Below are positions 8,402-21,800 of a stretch of DNA of 64,000 bases, in pieces. The notes under the pieces were generated by a model. That model made no database searches and was not told the DNA's origin. It worked only from the letters and a program-made list of their open reading frames with translations. The position numbers and the translations under genes were made by a program. Each line of letters begins with the position of its first letter. The first letter of the stretch is position 1. This DNA comes from Mercurialis annua (Eukaryota > Streptophyta > Magnoliopsida > Malpighiales > Euphorbiaceae). Location: positions 28,083,128 through 28,147,127 of the forward strand of contig NC_065576.1 in the NCBI RefSeq assembly GCF_937616625.2. The letters run 5' to 3'.

Positions 8402-11400
8402 TTTGGCTTAAATTGCTAAAAAGGTTAAACACTTGGATTTGTTTCGTAATGTTTGTAAACGTTTATCTTAAATATTTGGATTTGTTTCGTACAATTTGTA
8501 TTTGGATTTGTTTCGTACCATTTATAAACGTTTGGCTTAAATTACTAAAAAGGTGAAATTCTTGGATTTGTTTCAGAACGTTTGAAACGTTTGGCTTAAA
8601 TTGCTAAAAAGGTGAAACAGTTGGATTTGTTTCGGGACGTTTGTAAACGTTTGGCTTGAATTGCTAAAAAGGTGCAACGCTTGGATTTGTTTCGTAACGT
8701 TTGTAAACGTTTGGCTTAAATTGCTAAAAAGGTGAAACGCTTGGATTTGTTTCGTAACGTTTGAAAAGGTTTGTCTTAAATTTCTAAAAAGGTGAAACGT
8801 TTGGTTTTTTTCGTAACGTTTGTAAATTTTCGGCTTAAATCGCTAAAAAGGTGAAACGTTTGGCTTAAATTGCTAAAAAGGCGAAACCCTTGGATTTGTT
8901 TTGCTACGTTTGTAAACATTTGGCTTAAATTGCTAAAAAGGTGGAATGCTTAGATTTGTTTCGGAACGCTTGAAACGTTTGGCTTAAATTGCTAAAAAGT
9001 TGAAACGCTTGGATTTGTTTAGTAACATTTATAAATGTTTGGCTTAATTCGCTAAAAATATGAAACATTTGGATTTGCTTCGTAACGTTTTAAACATTTG
9101 GTTTTGTGTAAACGTTTGGCTAAAATCGTTAAAAAGGTGAGACGCTTGGATTTGTTTCGTAAAGTTTATAAACGTTTGGCTTAAATTGCTAAAAAGGCGA
9201 AACGTTTGGATTGATTTCGTAACGTTTGTAAACGTTTGGCTTAAATCACTAAAAAGGTGAAACGTTAGGATTTATTTCGTAAAGTTTGTAAATATTTGGC
9301 TCAAATCGCTAAAAAGGTGAAACGTTTGGATTTGTTTCATAACGTTACTTCAATCACTAAAAAGGTGAAACGCTTGGATTTATTTCGTAACGTTTGTCAA
9401 CGTTTGGCATAAATCGCTAAAACGGTGAAATGCTTGGATTTGTTTCATAACGTTTTTAACGTTTGGCTTAAATCGATAAAATGGGGAAACGTTTGGATTT
9501 GTTTCGTAACGTTTGTAAACGTTTGGCTTAAATTGCTAAAAAGGTGGAATATTTGGTTTTGTTTCGTAACTTTTGTAAACGTTAGGCTTACACCACTAAA
9601 AAGGTAAAACGTTTGTATTTGTTTCGTAACGTTTGAAAACGTTTGGCTTGAATCGCTAAATAGGTGAAACGCTTGGATTTGTTTCGTAACGTTCGTAAAC
9701 GTTTGGATTAAATTACTAAAAAGGTGAAATTCTTTGATTTGTTTCGGAACGTTTCTAAACGTTGGGCTTAAATTGCTAAATAGGTGAAACGCTTGGATTT
9801 AATTCGTAACGTTTCTATACGTTTGGCTTATACTGTAAAAAGGTGAAACGCTTGGTTTTGTTTCGTAACGTTTGTAAAGGTTTGGCTTAAATCGCTAAAA
9901 ATGTGAAACGTTTGGATTTGTTTCATAACGTTTTAAACGTTTTGTTTTATTTCGTAAAGTTTGTAAACGATTGGCTTAAATCACTAAAAAGGTGAAACAT
10001 TTGCATTTGTTATGTAACGTTTGTAAACGTTTGGCTTAAATTGCTAAAAAGGCGAAATGTTTGGATTTGTTTTGTAACGTTTGTAAACGTTTGGCCTAAA
10101 TCGCTAAAAAGGTGAAACTTTTGGATTTGTTTCGTAACGTTTGTAAACTTTTGGCTTAAATTACTAAAAAGGTGAAACACTTGGCTTTATTTCGTAATGT
10201 TTGTAAACGTTTGGCTTAAATTACTAAAAAGGTGAAACGCTTGGATTTGTTTCGTAACGTTTGTAAATGTTTGGCTTAAATTGCTAAAAAGGTGAAATAT
10301 TTGGATTTGTTTCATAACCTTGGTAAACATTTGGCTTAAATTGCTAAAAAGGTGAAACGCTTGGTTTTGTTTCGTAACGTTTGTAAAGGTTTGGCTTAAA
10401 TTCTTAAAATGTGAAACGTTTGGATTTGTTTCGTAACGGTTTAAACGTTTCGTTTTATTTTGTAACGTTCGTAAACGTTTGGCTTAAATGGATAAAAAGC
10501 GGAAACGTTTGATTTTTGTTAGGTAACGTTTGTAAACGTTTGGCTTAAATTGCTAAAAAGGCGAAACGTTTGGATTGATTTCGTACGTTTGTTAACGTTT
10601 GGCTTAAATCGCTAAAAAGGTGCAACATTTGCATTTGTTTCGTAATGTTTGTAAACGCTTGGCTTAAACCGCTAAAAAGGTTTCTCAACGTTTGTAAACG
10701 ATTGGCTTAAATTGCTCAAAACGTGAAACGCTTGGATTTTTTTTGTAACGTTTGTAAACATTTGGCTTAAATTGCTAAAAAGGTGAAACGTTTTGTTTTG
10801 TTTCGTAATGTTTAGAAACATTTGGCTTAAATCACTAAAAATGGCGAAATGTTTGGATTTTTTCGTAACGTTTGGCTTGAATTGCTAAAAAGGTGAAACG
10901 CTTGGATTTGTTTCGTAACGTTTTTAAACGTTTGGCTTAAATTACTAAAAAGGTGAAACGCTTGGATTTGTTTCGTAACGTTTGTAAACGTTTGTCTTAC
11001 ATTGCTAATAATGTGAAACGTTTCGATTTGTTTCGTAACGTTTGTAAACGTTTGCCTTAAATCGCTAATAAGGTGAAACGTTTGGATTTATTTCGTAACG
11101 TTTGTAAATATTTGGCTCAAATCGCTAAAAAGGTGAAACGTTTGGATTTGTTTCATAACGTTACTTCAATCGCTAAAAAGGTGAAACGCTTGGATTTGTT
11201 TCGTAACGTTTGTCAACGTTTGGCATAAATCGCTAAAACGGTGAAATGCTTGGATTTGTTTCGTAACGTTTTAAACGTTTGGCTAAAATTACTAAAATGG
11301 GGAAACGTTTGGATTTGTTTCGTAACGTTTGTAAACGTTTGGCTTAAATTGCTAAAAAGGTGGAATATTTAATTTTGTTTCGCAACTTTTGTAAACGTTA

Positions 11401-14050
11401 GGCTTAAACTGCTAAAAAGGTAAAACGTTTGGATTTGTTTCGTAACGTTTGTAAACGTTTGGCTTAAATCGGTAAAAAGGTGAAACGCTTGGATTTGTTT
11501 CGTAATGTTTGTAAACGTTTGGATTAAATTACTAAAAAGGTGAAATTCTTGGATTTGTTTCGGAACGTTTCTAAACGTTGGGCTTAATTTGCTAAATAGG
11601 TGAAACGCTTGGATTTATTTCGTAATGTTTCTATACGTTTGACTTAAATTGCAAAAAAGGTGAAACGCTTGGTTTTGTTTCGTAACGTTTCAAAAGGTTT
11701 GGCTTAAATCGCTAAAAATGTGAAACGTTTGGATTTGTATCATAACGTTTTAAATGTTTTGTTTTATTTCATAACGTTTATAAACGATTGGCTTAAATCG
11801 CTAAAACGGTGAAACATTTTCATTTGTAACGTTTGTAAATGTTTGGTTTAAATCGCTAAAAAGGCGAAATGTTTGGATTTGTTTCGTAACGTTTCTAAAC
11901 GTTTGGCCTAAATCGCTAAAAAGGTGAAACGTTTGGATTTGTTTCGTAACGTTTGTAAACGCTCGGCTTATATCGCTAAAAAGGTGAAACGTTCGGATTT
12001 GTTTCGTACCGTTTGTAAATGTTTGGCTTAAATTGCTAAAAAGGTGAAACGCTTGGATTTGTTTCATAATATTTGTAAACGTTTGGCTTAAATTCCTAGA
12101 AAGGTGAAACGCTTGGATTTGTTTCATAATGTTTGTAAACGTTTGGCTTAAATTACTAAAAAGGTGAAACGCTTGGATTTGTTTCGTAACGTTTGTAAAT
12201 GTTTGGCTTAAATTGCTAAAAAGGTGAAATATTTCGATTTGTTTCATAACCTTTGTAAACATTTGGCTTAGATTTCTAAATAGGTGAAACGCTTCGATAT
12301 ATTTCGTAATGTTTCTAAACGTTTGGCTTAAATTGCTAAAAAGGTGAAACGCTTTGTTTTGTAACGTTTGTAAAGGTTTGGCTTAAATCGCTAAAAATAT
12401 GATACATTTGGATTTGTTTCGTAACGTTTTAAACGTTTCGTTTTATTTTGTAACGTTTGTAAACGTTTGGCTTAAATGGACAAAAAGCGAAACGTTTGAT
12501 TTTTGTTATGTAACATTTGTAAACGTTTGGCTTAAATCGCTAAAAAGGTGAAACGTTTGGATTGATTTCGTACGTTTGTAAACGTTTGGCTTAAATCGCT
12601 AAAAAGGTTAAACGTTTGGATTTGTTTCGTAACATTTGTAAACGCTTGGCTTAAACCGCTAAAAAGGTTTCTCAACGTTTGTAAACGTTTGGCATAAATT
12701 GCTCAAAACGTGAAACGCTTGGATTTTTTTTGTAACGTTTGTAAACGTTTGGCTTAAATTGCTAAAAAGGTGAAATGCTTGGTTTTGTTTCGTAACGTTT
12801 AGAAACGTTTAGCTTAAATCGCTAAAAATGGCAAAACGTTTGGATTTTTTCGTAACGTTTGTAAACGTTTGGCTTGAATTGCTAAAAAGGGGAAACGCTT
12901 GGATTTGTTTCGTAACGTTTGTAAACGTTTGGCTTCAATTGCTAAAAAGGTGAAACGCTTGGATTTGTTTCGTAACGTTTGTAAACGTTTGGCTTACATT
13001 GCTAAAAATGTGAAACTTTTGGATTTGTTTCGTAGCGTTTGTAAACATTTGGCTTAAATCGCTAAACAAGTGAAACGTTTGGATTTGTTTCGTACCATGT
13101 ATAAACGTTTGGCTTAAATTGCTTAAAAGGAGAAATGTTTGGATTTGTTTCGTATCGTTTGTAAACGTTTATCTTAAATGTTTTGATTTGTTTCGTGCCG
13201 TTTGTATTTGGATTTGTTTCCTACCATTTGTAAACGTTGGGCTTAAATTACTAAAAAGGTGAAAGTCTTAGATTTGTTTCGGAACGTTTGTAAACATTTG
13301 GCTTAAATTGCTAAAAAGGTGAAACACTTCGATTTGGTTCGTAAAGTTTGTAAACGTTTGGCTTAAATTGCTAAAAAGGTGAAACGCTTGGATTTGTTTC
13401 GTTACGTTTGTAAACGTTTGGCTTAAATTTCTAAAAAGGTGAAACGCTTGGTTTTTGTTTCATAACGTTTGTAAACGTTTGGTTTAAATTGCTAAAAATA
13501 TGAAACCTTTAGATTTCTTTTGTAACGTTTGTAAACGTTTGGCTTCAATCGCTAAAAAGGTGAAACGTTTGGCATAAATCGCTAAAAAGATGAAGCGTTT
13601 GGATTTGTTTAGTAACATTTTAAACGTTTGTCTTAAATCGCTAAAATGGGGAAACGTTGGATTTGTTTCGTAATATTTGTAAACGTTTGGCTTAAATCGC
13701 TAAAAAGGTGAAGCGTTTGGTTTTGTTTCGTAACGTTTGTAAACGTTCGGCTTAAATCGCTAAAAAGGTTAAATGATTGGATTTGTTACGTAACGTTTGT
13801 AAACGTTTGGCTTAAATTGCTAAAAAGGTGAAACGCTTGGATTTGTTTGGTAACGTTTGTAAATGTTTCGCTTAAATTGCTGAAAAGGTGAAACGCTTGG
13901 ATAAATTACTAAAAAGGTGAAACGCTTGGATTAGTTTCGGAACGTTAGTAAACGTTTGGCTTAAATTGCTAAAAAGGTGAAACGTTTGGATTTGTTTCGT
14001 AAAGTTTTATACGTTTGGTTTTGTTTCGTAACATTTTTAAACATTTGGCT
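7843..14050. repeat. 60-bp satellite array, diverged block right of the retroelement
   Basis: The satellite resumes here at base 58-60 of a monomer, out of register with the left side, which stops at base 14. No gene was found. The block contains two loosely related higher-order units about 1.8-2.0 kb long: the deletion scar CATAACGTTACTTC is at 9344 and 11160, and the scar GGTTTCTCAACG at 10681 and 12668. The longest open frame, 11801-12262 on the minus strand (153 codons), is eight repeats of a 20-residue unit and not a gene. Confidence 0.95.
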
Positions 14051-17000
14051 TAAATTACAAAAATGGGTAAACGTTTGGATTTGTTTCGTAACGTTTGTAA
14101 ACGTCTGGCTTAAATTGCTAAAAAGACAAGACGTTTGGATTTGTTTCGTAATGTTTGTAAATGTTTAACTTAAATCTCTAAAAAGGTGAAACATATGAAT
14201 TTGTTTCGTAACGTTAGTAAACGTTTGGCTTAAATCTCTAAAAAGGTAAAACGTTTGAATTTGTTTTGTAACGTTTGTAAACGTTTGGCTTAAATCGCTA
14301 AAAAGGTGAAACATTTTGTTTTGTTTCGTAATGTTTGTAAACGTTTCGCTTATATTGCTAAAAAGGGGAAAAGTTTGGATTTGTTTCGTAACGTTTGTAA
14401 ACGTTTGGCTTAAATTGCTAAAAAGGCGAAACGTTTGGATTTGTTTCGTAACGTTTGTAAACGTTTGGCATAAATCGCTAAAAAGGTGAAATGTATGGAT
14501 TTGTTTTATAACGTTTGTAAACGTTTGGCTTAAATCGCTAAAAAGGTGAAACGTTTGGATTTGTTTCGTAATGTTTGTAAATGTTTGGCTTAAATTGCTA
14601 AAAAGGTGAAACGTTTGGATTTGTTTTGTAACGTTTGTAAACCTTTGGCTTAAATTGCTAAAAAAGGTGAAACGCTTGGATTTGTTTCGTAACGTATGTA
14701 AACATTTGGCTTATATTGCTGAAAAGGTGAAACATTTGGATTTTTTTCATAACCTTTGTAAATGTTTGGCTTAAATCGCTAAAAAGGTGAAACGTTCTGA
14801 TTTGTTTCGTAACGTTTGTAAATATTTGGCTCAAATCGCTAAAAGGTGAAACGTTTGGATTTGTTTCATAACGTTACTTCAATCGCTAAAAAGGTGAACC
14901 GTTTGGGTTTCTTTCGTAACGTTTGTCAACGTTTGACCAAAATCGCTAAAACGGTGATATGCTTGGATTTGTTTCGTAACGTTTTACACGTTTGGCTTAA
15001 ATCGCTAAAATGGGGAAACTTTTGGATTTGTTTCTAACGTTTGTAAACGTTTGGCTTAAATTGCTAAAATGGGTAAACGTTTGGATTTGTTTCGTAACGT
15101 TTGTAAACGTCTGGCTTAAATTGCTAAAAAGACAAGACGTTTGGATTTGTTTCGTAACGTTTGTAAATGTTTAGCTTAAATCTCTAAAAAGGTGAAACAT
15201 ATGAATTTGTTTCGTAACGTTAGTAAACGTTTGGCTTAAATCTCTAAAAAGGTAAAACGTTTGAATTTGTTTTGTAACGTTTGTAAACGTTTGGCTTAAA
15301 TCGCTAAAAAGGTGAAACATTTTGTTTTGTTTCGTAATGTTTGTAAACGTTTCGCTTATATTGCTAAAAAGGGGAAAAGTTTGGATTTGTTTCGTAACGT
15401 TTGTAAACGTTTGGCTTAAATTGCTAAAAAGGCGAAACGTTTGGATTTGTTTCGTAACGTTTGTAAACGTTTGGCATAAATCGCTAAAAAGGTGAAATGT
15501 ATGGATTTGTTTTATAACGTTTGTAAACGTTTGGCTTAAATCGCTAAAAAGGTGAAACGTTTGGATTTGTTTCGTAATGTTTGTAAATGTTTGGCTTAAA
15601 TTGCTAAAAAGGTGAAACGTTTGGATTTGTTTTGTAACGTTTGTAAACCTTTGGCTTAAATTGCTAAAAAAGGTGAAACGCTTGGATTTGTTTCGTAACG
15701 TATCTAAACATTTGGCTTATATTGCTAAAAAGGTGAAACATTTGGATTTTTTTCATAACCTTTGTAAATGTTTGGCTTAAATCGCTAAAACGGTGAAACG
15801 TTTGGATTTGTTTCGTAACGTTTGTAAATATTTGGCTCAAATCGCTAAAAGGTGAAACGTTTGGATTTGTTTCATAACGTTACTTCAATCGCTAAAAAGG
15901 TGAACCGTTTGGGTTTCTTTCGTAACGTTTGTCAACGTTTGACCAAAATCGCTAAAACGGTGATATGCTTGGATTTGTTTCGTAACGTTTTACACGTTTG
16001 GCTTAAATTGCTAAAATGGGGAAACTTTTGGATTTGTTTCTAACGTTTGTAAACGTTTGGCTTAAATTGCTAAAATGGGTAAACGTTTGGATTTGTTTCG
16101 TAATGTTTGTAAACGTCTGGCTTAAATTGCTAAAAAGACAAGAAGTTTGGATTTGTTTCGTAACGTTTGTAAATGTTTAGCTTAAATCTCTAAAAAGGTG
16201 AAACATATGAATTTGTTTCGTAACGTTAGTAAACGTTTGGCTTAAATCTCTAAAAAGGTAAAACGTTTGAATTTGTTTTGTAACGTTTGTAAACGTTTGG
16301 TTTAAATCGCTAAAAAGGTGAAACATTTTGTTTTGTTTCGTAATGTTTGTAAACGTTTCGCTTATATTGCTAAAAAGGGGAAAAGTTTGGATTTGTTTCG
16401 TAACGTTTGTAAACGTTTGGCTTAAATTGCTAAAAAGGCGAAACGTTTGGATTTGTTTCGTAACGTTTGTAAACGTTTGGCATAAATCGCTAAAAAGGTG
16501 AAATGTATGGATTTGTTTTATAACGTTTGTAAACGTTTGGCTTAAATCGCTAAAAAGGTGAAACGGTTGGATTTGTTTCGTAATGTTTGTAAATGTTTGG
16601 CTTAAATTTCTAAAAAGGTGACACGTTTGGATTTGTTTTGTAACGTTTGTAAACCTTTGGCTTAAATTGCTAAAAAAGGTGAAACGCTTGGATTTGTTTC
16701 GTAACGTATGTAAACATTTGGCTTATATTGCTAAAAAGGTGAAACATTTGGATTTTTTTCATAACCTTTGTAAATGTTTGGCTTAAATCGCTAAAAAGGT
16801 GAAACGTTTGGATTTGTTTCGTAACGTTTGTAAATATTTGGCTCAAATCGCTAAAAGGTGAAACGTTTGGATTTGTTTCATAACGTTACTTCAATCGCTA
16901 AAAAGGTGAACCGTTTGGGTTTCTTTCGTAACGTTTGTCAACGTTTGACCAAAATCGCTAAAACGGTGATATGCTTGGATTTATTTCGTAACGTTTTACA

Positions 17001-18838
17001 CGTTTGGCTTAAATAGCTAAAATGGGGAAACTTTTGGATTTGTTTCTAACGTTTGTAAACGTTTGGCTTAAATTGCTAAAATGGGTAAACGTTTGGATTT
17101 GTTTCGTAACGTTTGTAAACGTGTGGCTTAAATTGCTAAAAAGACAAGACGTTTGGATTTGTTTCGTAACGTTTGTAAATGTTTAGCTTAAATCTCTAAA
17201 AAGGTGAAACATATGAATTTGTTTCGTAACGTTAGTAAACGTTTGGCTTAAATCTCTAACAAGGTAAAACGTTTGAATTTGTTTTGTAACGTTTGTAAAC
17301 GTTTGGCTTAAATCGCTAAAAAGGTGAAACATTTTGTTTTGTTTCGTAATGTTTGTAAACGTTTCGCTTATATTGCTAAAAAGGGGAAAAGTTTGGATTT
17401 GTTTCGTAACGTTTGTAAACGTTTGGCTTAAATTGCTAAAAAGGCGAAACGTTTGGATTTGTTTCGTAACGTTTGTAAACGTTTGGCATAAATCGCTAAA
17501 AAGGTGAAATGTATGGATTTGTTTTATAACGTTTGTAAACGTTTGGCTTAAATCGCTAAAAAGGTGAAACGTTTGGATTTGTTTCGTAATGTTTGTAAAT
17601 GTTTGGCTTAAATTGCTAAAAAGGTGAAACGTTTGGATTTGTTTTGTAACGTTTGTAAACCTTTGGCTTAAATTGCTAAGAAAGGTGAAACGCTTGGATT
17701 TGTTTCGTAACGTATGTAAACATTTGGCTTAAATTGCTAAAAAGGTGAAACATTAGGATTTTTTTTATAACCTTTGTAAATGTTTGGCTTAAATCGCTAA
17801 AAAGGTGAAACGTTTGGATTTGATTCGTAACATTTGTAAATATTTGGCCCAAATCGCTAAAAGGTGAAACGTTTGGATTTGTTTCATAATGTTACTTCAA
17901 TCGCTAAAAAGGTGAACCGTTTGGGTTTCTTTCGTAATGTTTGTCAACGTTTGACCAAAATCGCTAAAACTGTGATATGCTTGGATTTGTTTCGTAACGT
18001 TTTACACGTTTGGCTTAAATCGCTAAAATGGGGAAACTTTTGGATTTGTTTCTAACGTTTGTAAACGTTTGGCTTAAATTGCTAAAATGGGTAAACGTGT
18101 GGATTTGTTTCGTAACGTTTGTAAACGTGTGGCTTAAATTGCTAAAAAGACAAGACGTTTGGATTTGTTTCGTAACGTTTGTAAATGTTTAGCTTAAATC
18201 TCTAAAAAGGTGAAACATATGAATTTGTTTCGTAACGTTAGTAAACGTTTGGCTTAAATCTCTAACAAGGTAAAACGTTTGAATTTGTTTTGTAACGTTT
18301 GTAAACGTTTGGCTTAAATCGCTAAAAAGGTGAAACATTTTGTTTTGTTTCGTAATGTTTGTAAACGTTTCGCTTATATTGCTAAAAAGGGGAAAAGTTT
18401 GGATTTGTTTCGTAACGTTTGTAAACGTTTGGCTTAAATTGCTAAAAAGGCGAAACGTTTGGATTTGTTTCGTAACGTTTGTAAACGTTTGGCATAAATC
18501 GCTAAAAAGGTGAAATGTATGGATTTGTTTTATAACGTTTGTAAACGTTTGGCTTAAATCGCTAAAAAGGTAAAACGTTTGGATTTGTTTCGTAATGTTT
18601 GTAAATGTTTGGCTTAAATTGCTAAAAAGGTGAAACGTTTGGATTTGTTTTGTAACGTTTGTAAACCTTTGGCTTAAATTGCTAAGAAAGGTGAAACGCT
18701 TGGATTTGTTTCGTAACGTATGTAAACATTTGGCTTAAATTGCTAAAAAGGTGAAACATTAGGATTTTTTTCATAACCTTTGTAAATGTTTGGCTTAGAT
18801 CGCTAAAAAGGTGAAACGTTTGGATTTGATTCATAATG
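14050..18838. repeat. 1,006-bp higher-order repeat, about 4.75 copies
   Basis: Each unit is about 17 monomers. The scar GTTACTTCAA recurs at 14873, 15879, 16885 and 17891 (exactly 1,006 bp each time), then at 18838 (947 bp, one monomer lost). Other landmarks, such as GGGTAAACG at 14065 and 15071, keep the same spacing. By eye the copies are about 98% identical, far closer than neighbouring monomers are to each other, so the unit was amplified as a block. The recurring 63-codon plus-strand frames (14846, 15852, 17864) are products of the HOR phase and not genes. Confidence 0.95.
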
Positions 18839-21800
18839 TTACTTCAATCGCTAAAAAGGTGAACCGTTTGGGTTTCTTTCGTAATGTTTGTCAACGTTTG
18901 ACCAAAATCGCTAAAACGGTGATATGCTTGGATTTGTTTCGTATCGTTTTACACGTTTGGCTTAAATTGCTAAAATGGGGAAACTTTTGGATTTGTTTCT
19001 AACGTTTGTAAACGTTTGGCTTAAATTGCTAAAATGGGTAAACGTTTGGATTTGTTTCGTAACGTTTGTAAACGTCTGGCTTAAATTGCTAAAAAGACAA
19101 GACGTTTGGATTTGTTTCGTAATGTTTGTAAATGTTTAGCTTAAATCTCTAAAAAGGTGAAACATATGAATTTGGTTCGTAACGTTAGTAAACATTTGGC
19201 TTAAATCTCTAAAAAGGTAAAACGTTTGAATTTGTTTTGTAACGTTTGTAAACGTTTGGCTTAAATCGCTAAAAAGGTGAAACATTTTGTTTTGTTTCGT
19301 AATGTTTGTAAACGTTTCGCTTATATTGCTAAAAAGGGGAAAAGTTTGGATTTGTTTCTCAACGTTTGTAAACGTTTGGCTTAAATTGCTAAAAAGGCGA
19401 AACGCTTGGATTTGTTTCGTAACGTTTGTAAACGTTTGGATTAAATAACTAAAAAGTTGAAATTCTTTGATTTGTTTCAGAACGTTTGTAAACGTTGGGC
19501 TTAAATTGCTAAATAGATGAAACGCTTGGATTTATTTCGTTACGTTTCTATGCGTATGGCTTAAATTGCAAAAAAGGAAAAACGTTTGATTTTGTTTCGT
19601 AACGTTTGTAAAGCTTTGGCTTAAATTGCTAAAAATATGAAACGTTTGGATTTGTTTCTTAATGTTTTAAACTTTTTGATTAAATTCGTAACGTTTGTAA
19701 ACGAAGGCTTAAATCGCTAATAAGGTGAAACATTTGGATTTGTTATGTAACATTTGTAAACGTTTGGCTTAAATCTCTAAGAAGACGAAATGTTTGGATT
19801 TGTTTCGTAATGTTTGTAAACGTTTGGCCTAAATCGCTAAAAAGGTGAAACGTTTGGATTTGTTTCGTAACGTTTGTAAACGCTAGGCTTAAATTGCTAA
19901 AAAGGTGAAACGTTTGGATTTGTTTCGTAACGTTTGTAAACGTTTGGCTTAAATTGCTAAAAAAGGTGAAACGCTTGGCTTTGTTTCGTAATGTTTGTAA
20001 GCGTTTGGCTTAAATTGCTAGAAAGGTGAAATATTAGGATTTGTTTCATAACGTTTGTAAACATTTGGCTTAAATTGCTAAAAAGGTGAAACGTTTGGAT
20101 TTGTTTTGTAACGTTTGTAAACCTTTGGCTTAAATTGTTAAAAAAAGGTGAAATGCTTGGATTTGTTTCGTAACGTATGTAAACATTTGGCTTAAATTGC
20201 TAAGAAGGTGAAACATTTGGATTTTTTTCATAACCTTTGTAAATGTTTGGCTTAAATCGCTAAAAAGGTGAAACGTTTGGATTTGATTCGTAACATTTGT
20301 AAATATTTGGCTCAAATCGCTAAAAGGTGAAACGTTTGGATTTGTTTCATAATGTTACTTCAATCGCTAAAAAGGTGAACCGTTTGGGTTTCTTTCGTAA
20401 TGTTTGTCAACGTTTGACCAAAATCGCTAAAACGGTGATATGCTTGGATTTGTTTCGTAACGTTTTACACGTTTGGCTTAAATCGCTAAAATGGGGAAAC
20501 TTTTGGATTTGTTTCTAACGTTTGTAAACGTTTGGCTTAAATTGCTAAAATGGGTAAACGTTTGGATTTGTTTCGTAACGTTTGTAAACGTCTGGCTTAA
20601 ATTGCTAAAAAGACAAGACGTTTGGATTTGTTTCGTAACGTTTGTAAATGTTTAGCTTAAATCTCTAAAAAGGTGAAACATATGAATTTGTTTCGTAACG
20701 TTAGTAAACATTTGGCTTAAATCTCTAAAAAGGTAAAACGTTTGAATTTGTTTTGTAACGTTTGTAAACGTTTGGCTTAAATCGCTAAAAAGGTGAAACA
20801 TTTTGTTTTGTTTCGTAATGTTTGTAAACGTTTCGCTTATATTGCTAAAAAGGGGAAACGTTTGGATTTGTTTCGTAACGTTTGTAAACGTTTGGCTTAA
20901 ATTGCTAAAAAGGCGAAACGCTTGGATTTGTTTCGTAACGTTTGTAAACGTTTGGATTAAATAACTAAAAAGGTGAAATTCTTTGATTTGTTTCAGAAAG
21001 TTTGTAAACGTTGGGCTTAAATTGCTAAATAGATGAAACGCTTGGATTTATTTCGTTACGTTTCTATGCGTATGGCTTAAATTGCAAAAAAGGAAAAACG
21101 CTTGATTTTGTTTCGTAACGTTTGTAAAGGTTTGGCTTAAATTGCTAAAAATATGAAACGTTTGGATTTGTTTCTTAATGTTTTAAACTTTTTGATTAAA
21201 TTCGTAACGTTTGTAAACGAAGGCTTAAATCGCTAATAAGGTGAAACATTTGGATTTGTTATGTAACATTTGTAAACGTTTGGCTTAAATCTCTAAGAAG
21301 ACGAAATGTTTGGATTTGTTTCGTAATGTTTGTAAACGTTTGGCCTAAATCGCTAAAAAGGTGAAACGTTTGGATTTGTTTCGTAACGTTTGTAAACGCT
21401 AGGCTTAAATTGCTAAAAAGGTGAAACGTTTGGATTTGTTTCGTAACGTTTGTAAACGTTTGGCTTAAATTGCTAAAAAAGGTGAAACGCTTGGCTTTGT
21501 TTCGTAATGTTTGTAAGCGTTTGGCTTAAATTGCTAGAAAGGTGAAATATTAGGATTTGTTTCATAACGTTTGTAAACATTTGGCTTAAATTGCTAAAAA
21601 GGTGAAACGTTTGGATTTGTTTTGTAACGTTTGTAAACCTTTGGCTTAAATTGCTAAAAAAGGTGAAACGCTTGGATTTGTTTCGTAACGTATGTAAACA
21701 TTTGGCTTAAATTGCTAAGAAGGTGAAACATTTGGATTTTTTTCATAACCTTTGTAAATGTTTGGCTTAAATCGCTAAAAAGGTGAAACGTTTGGATTTG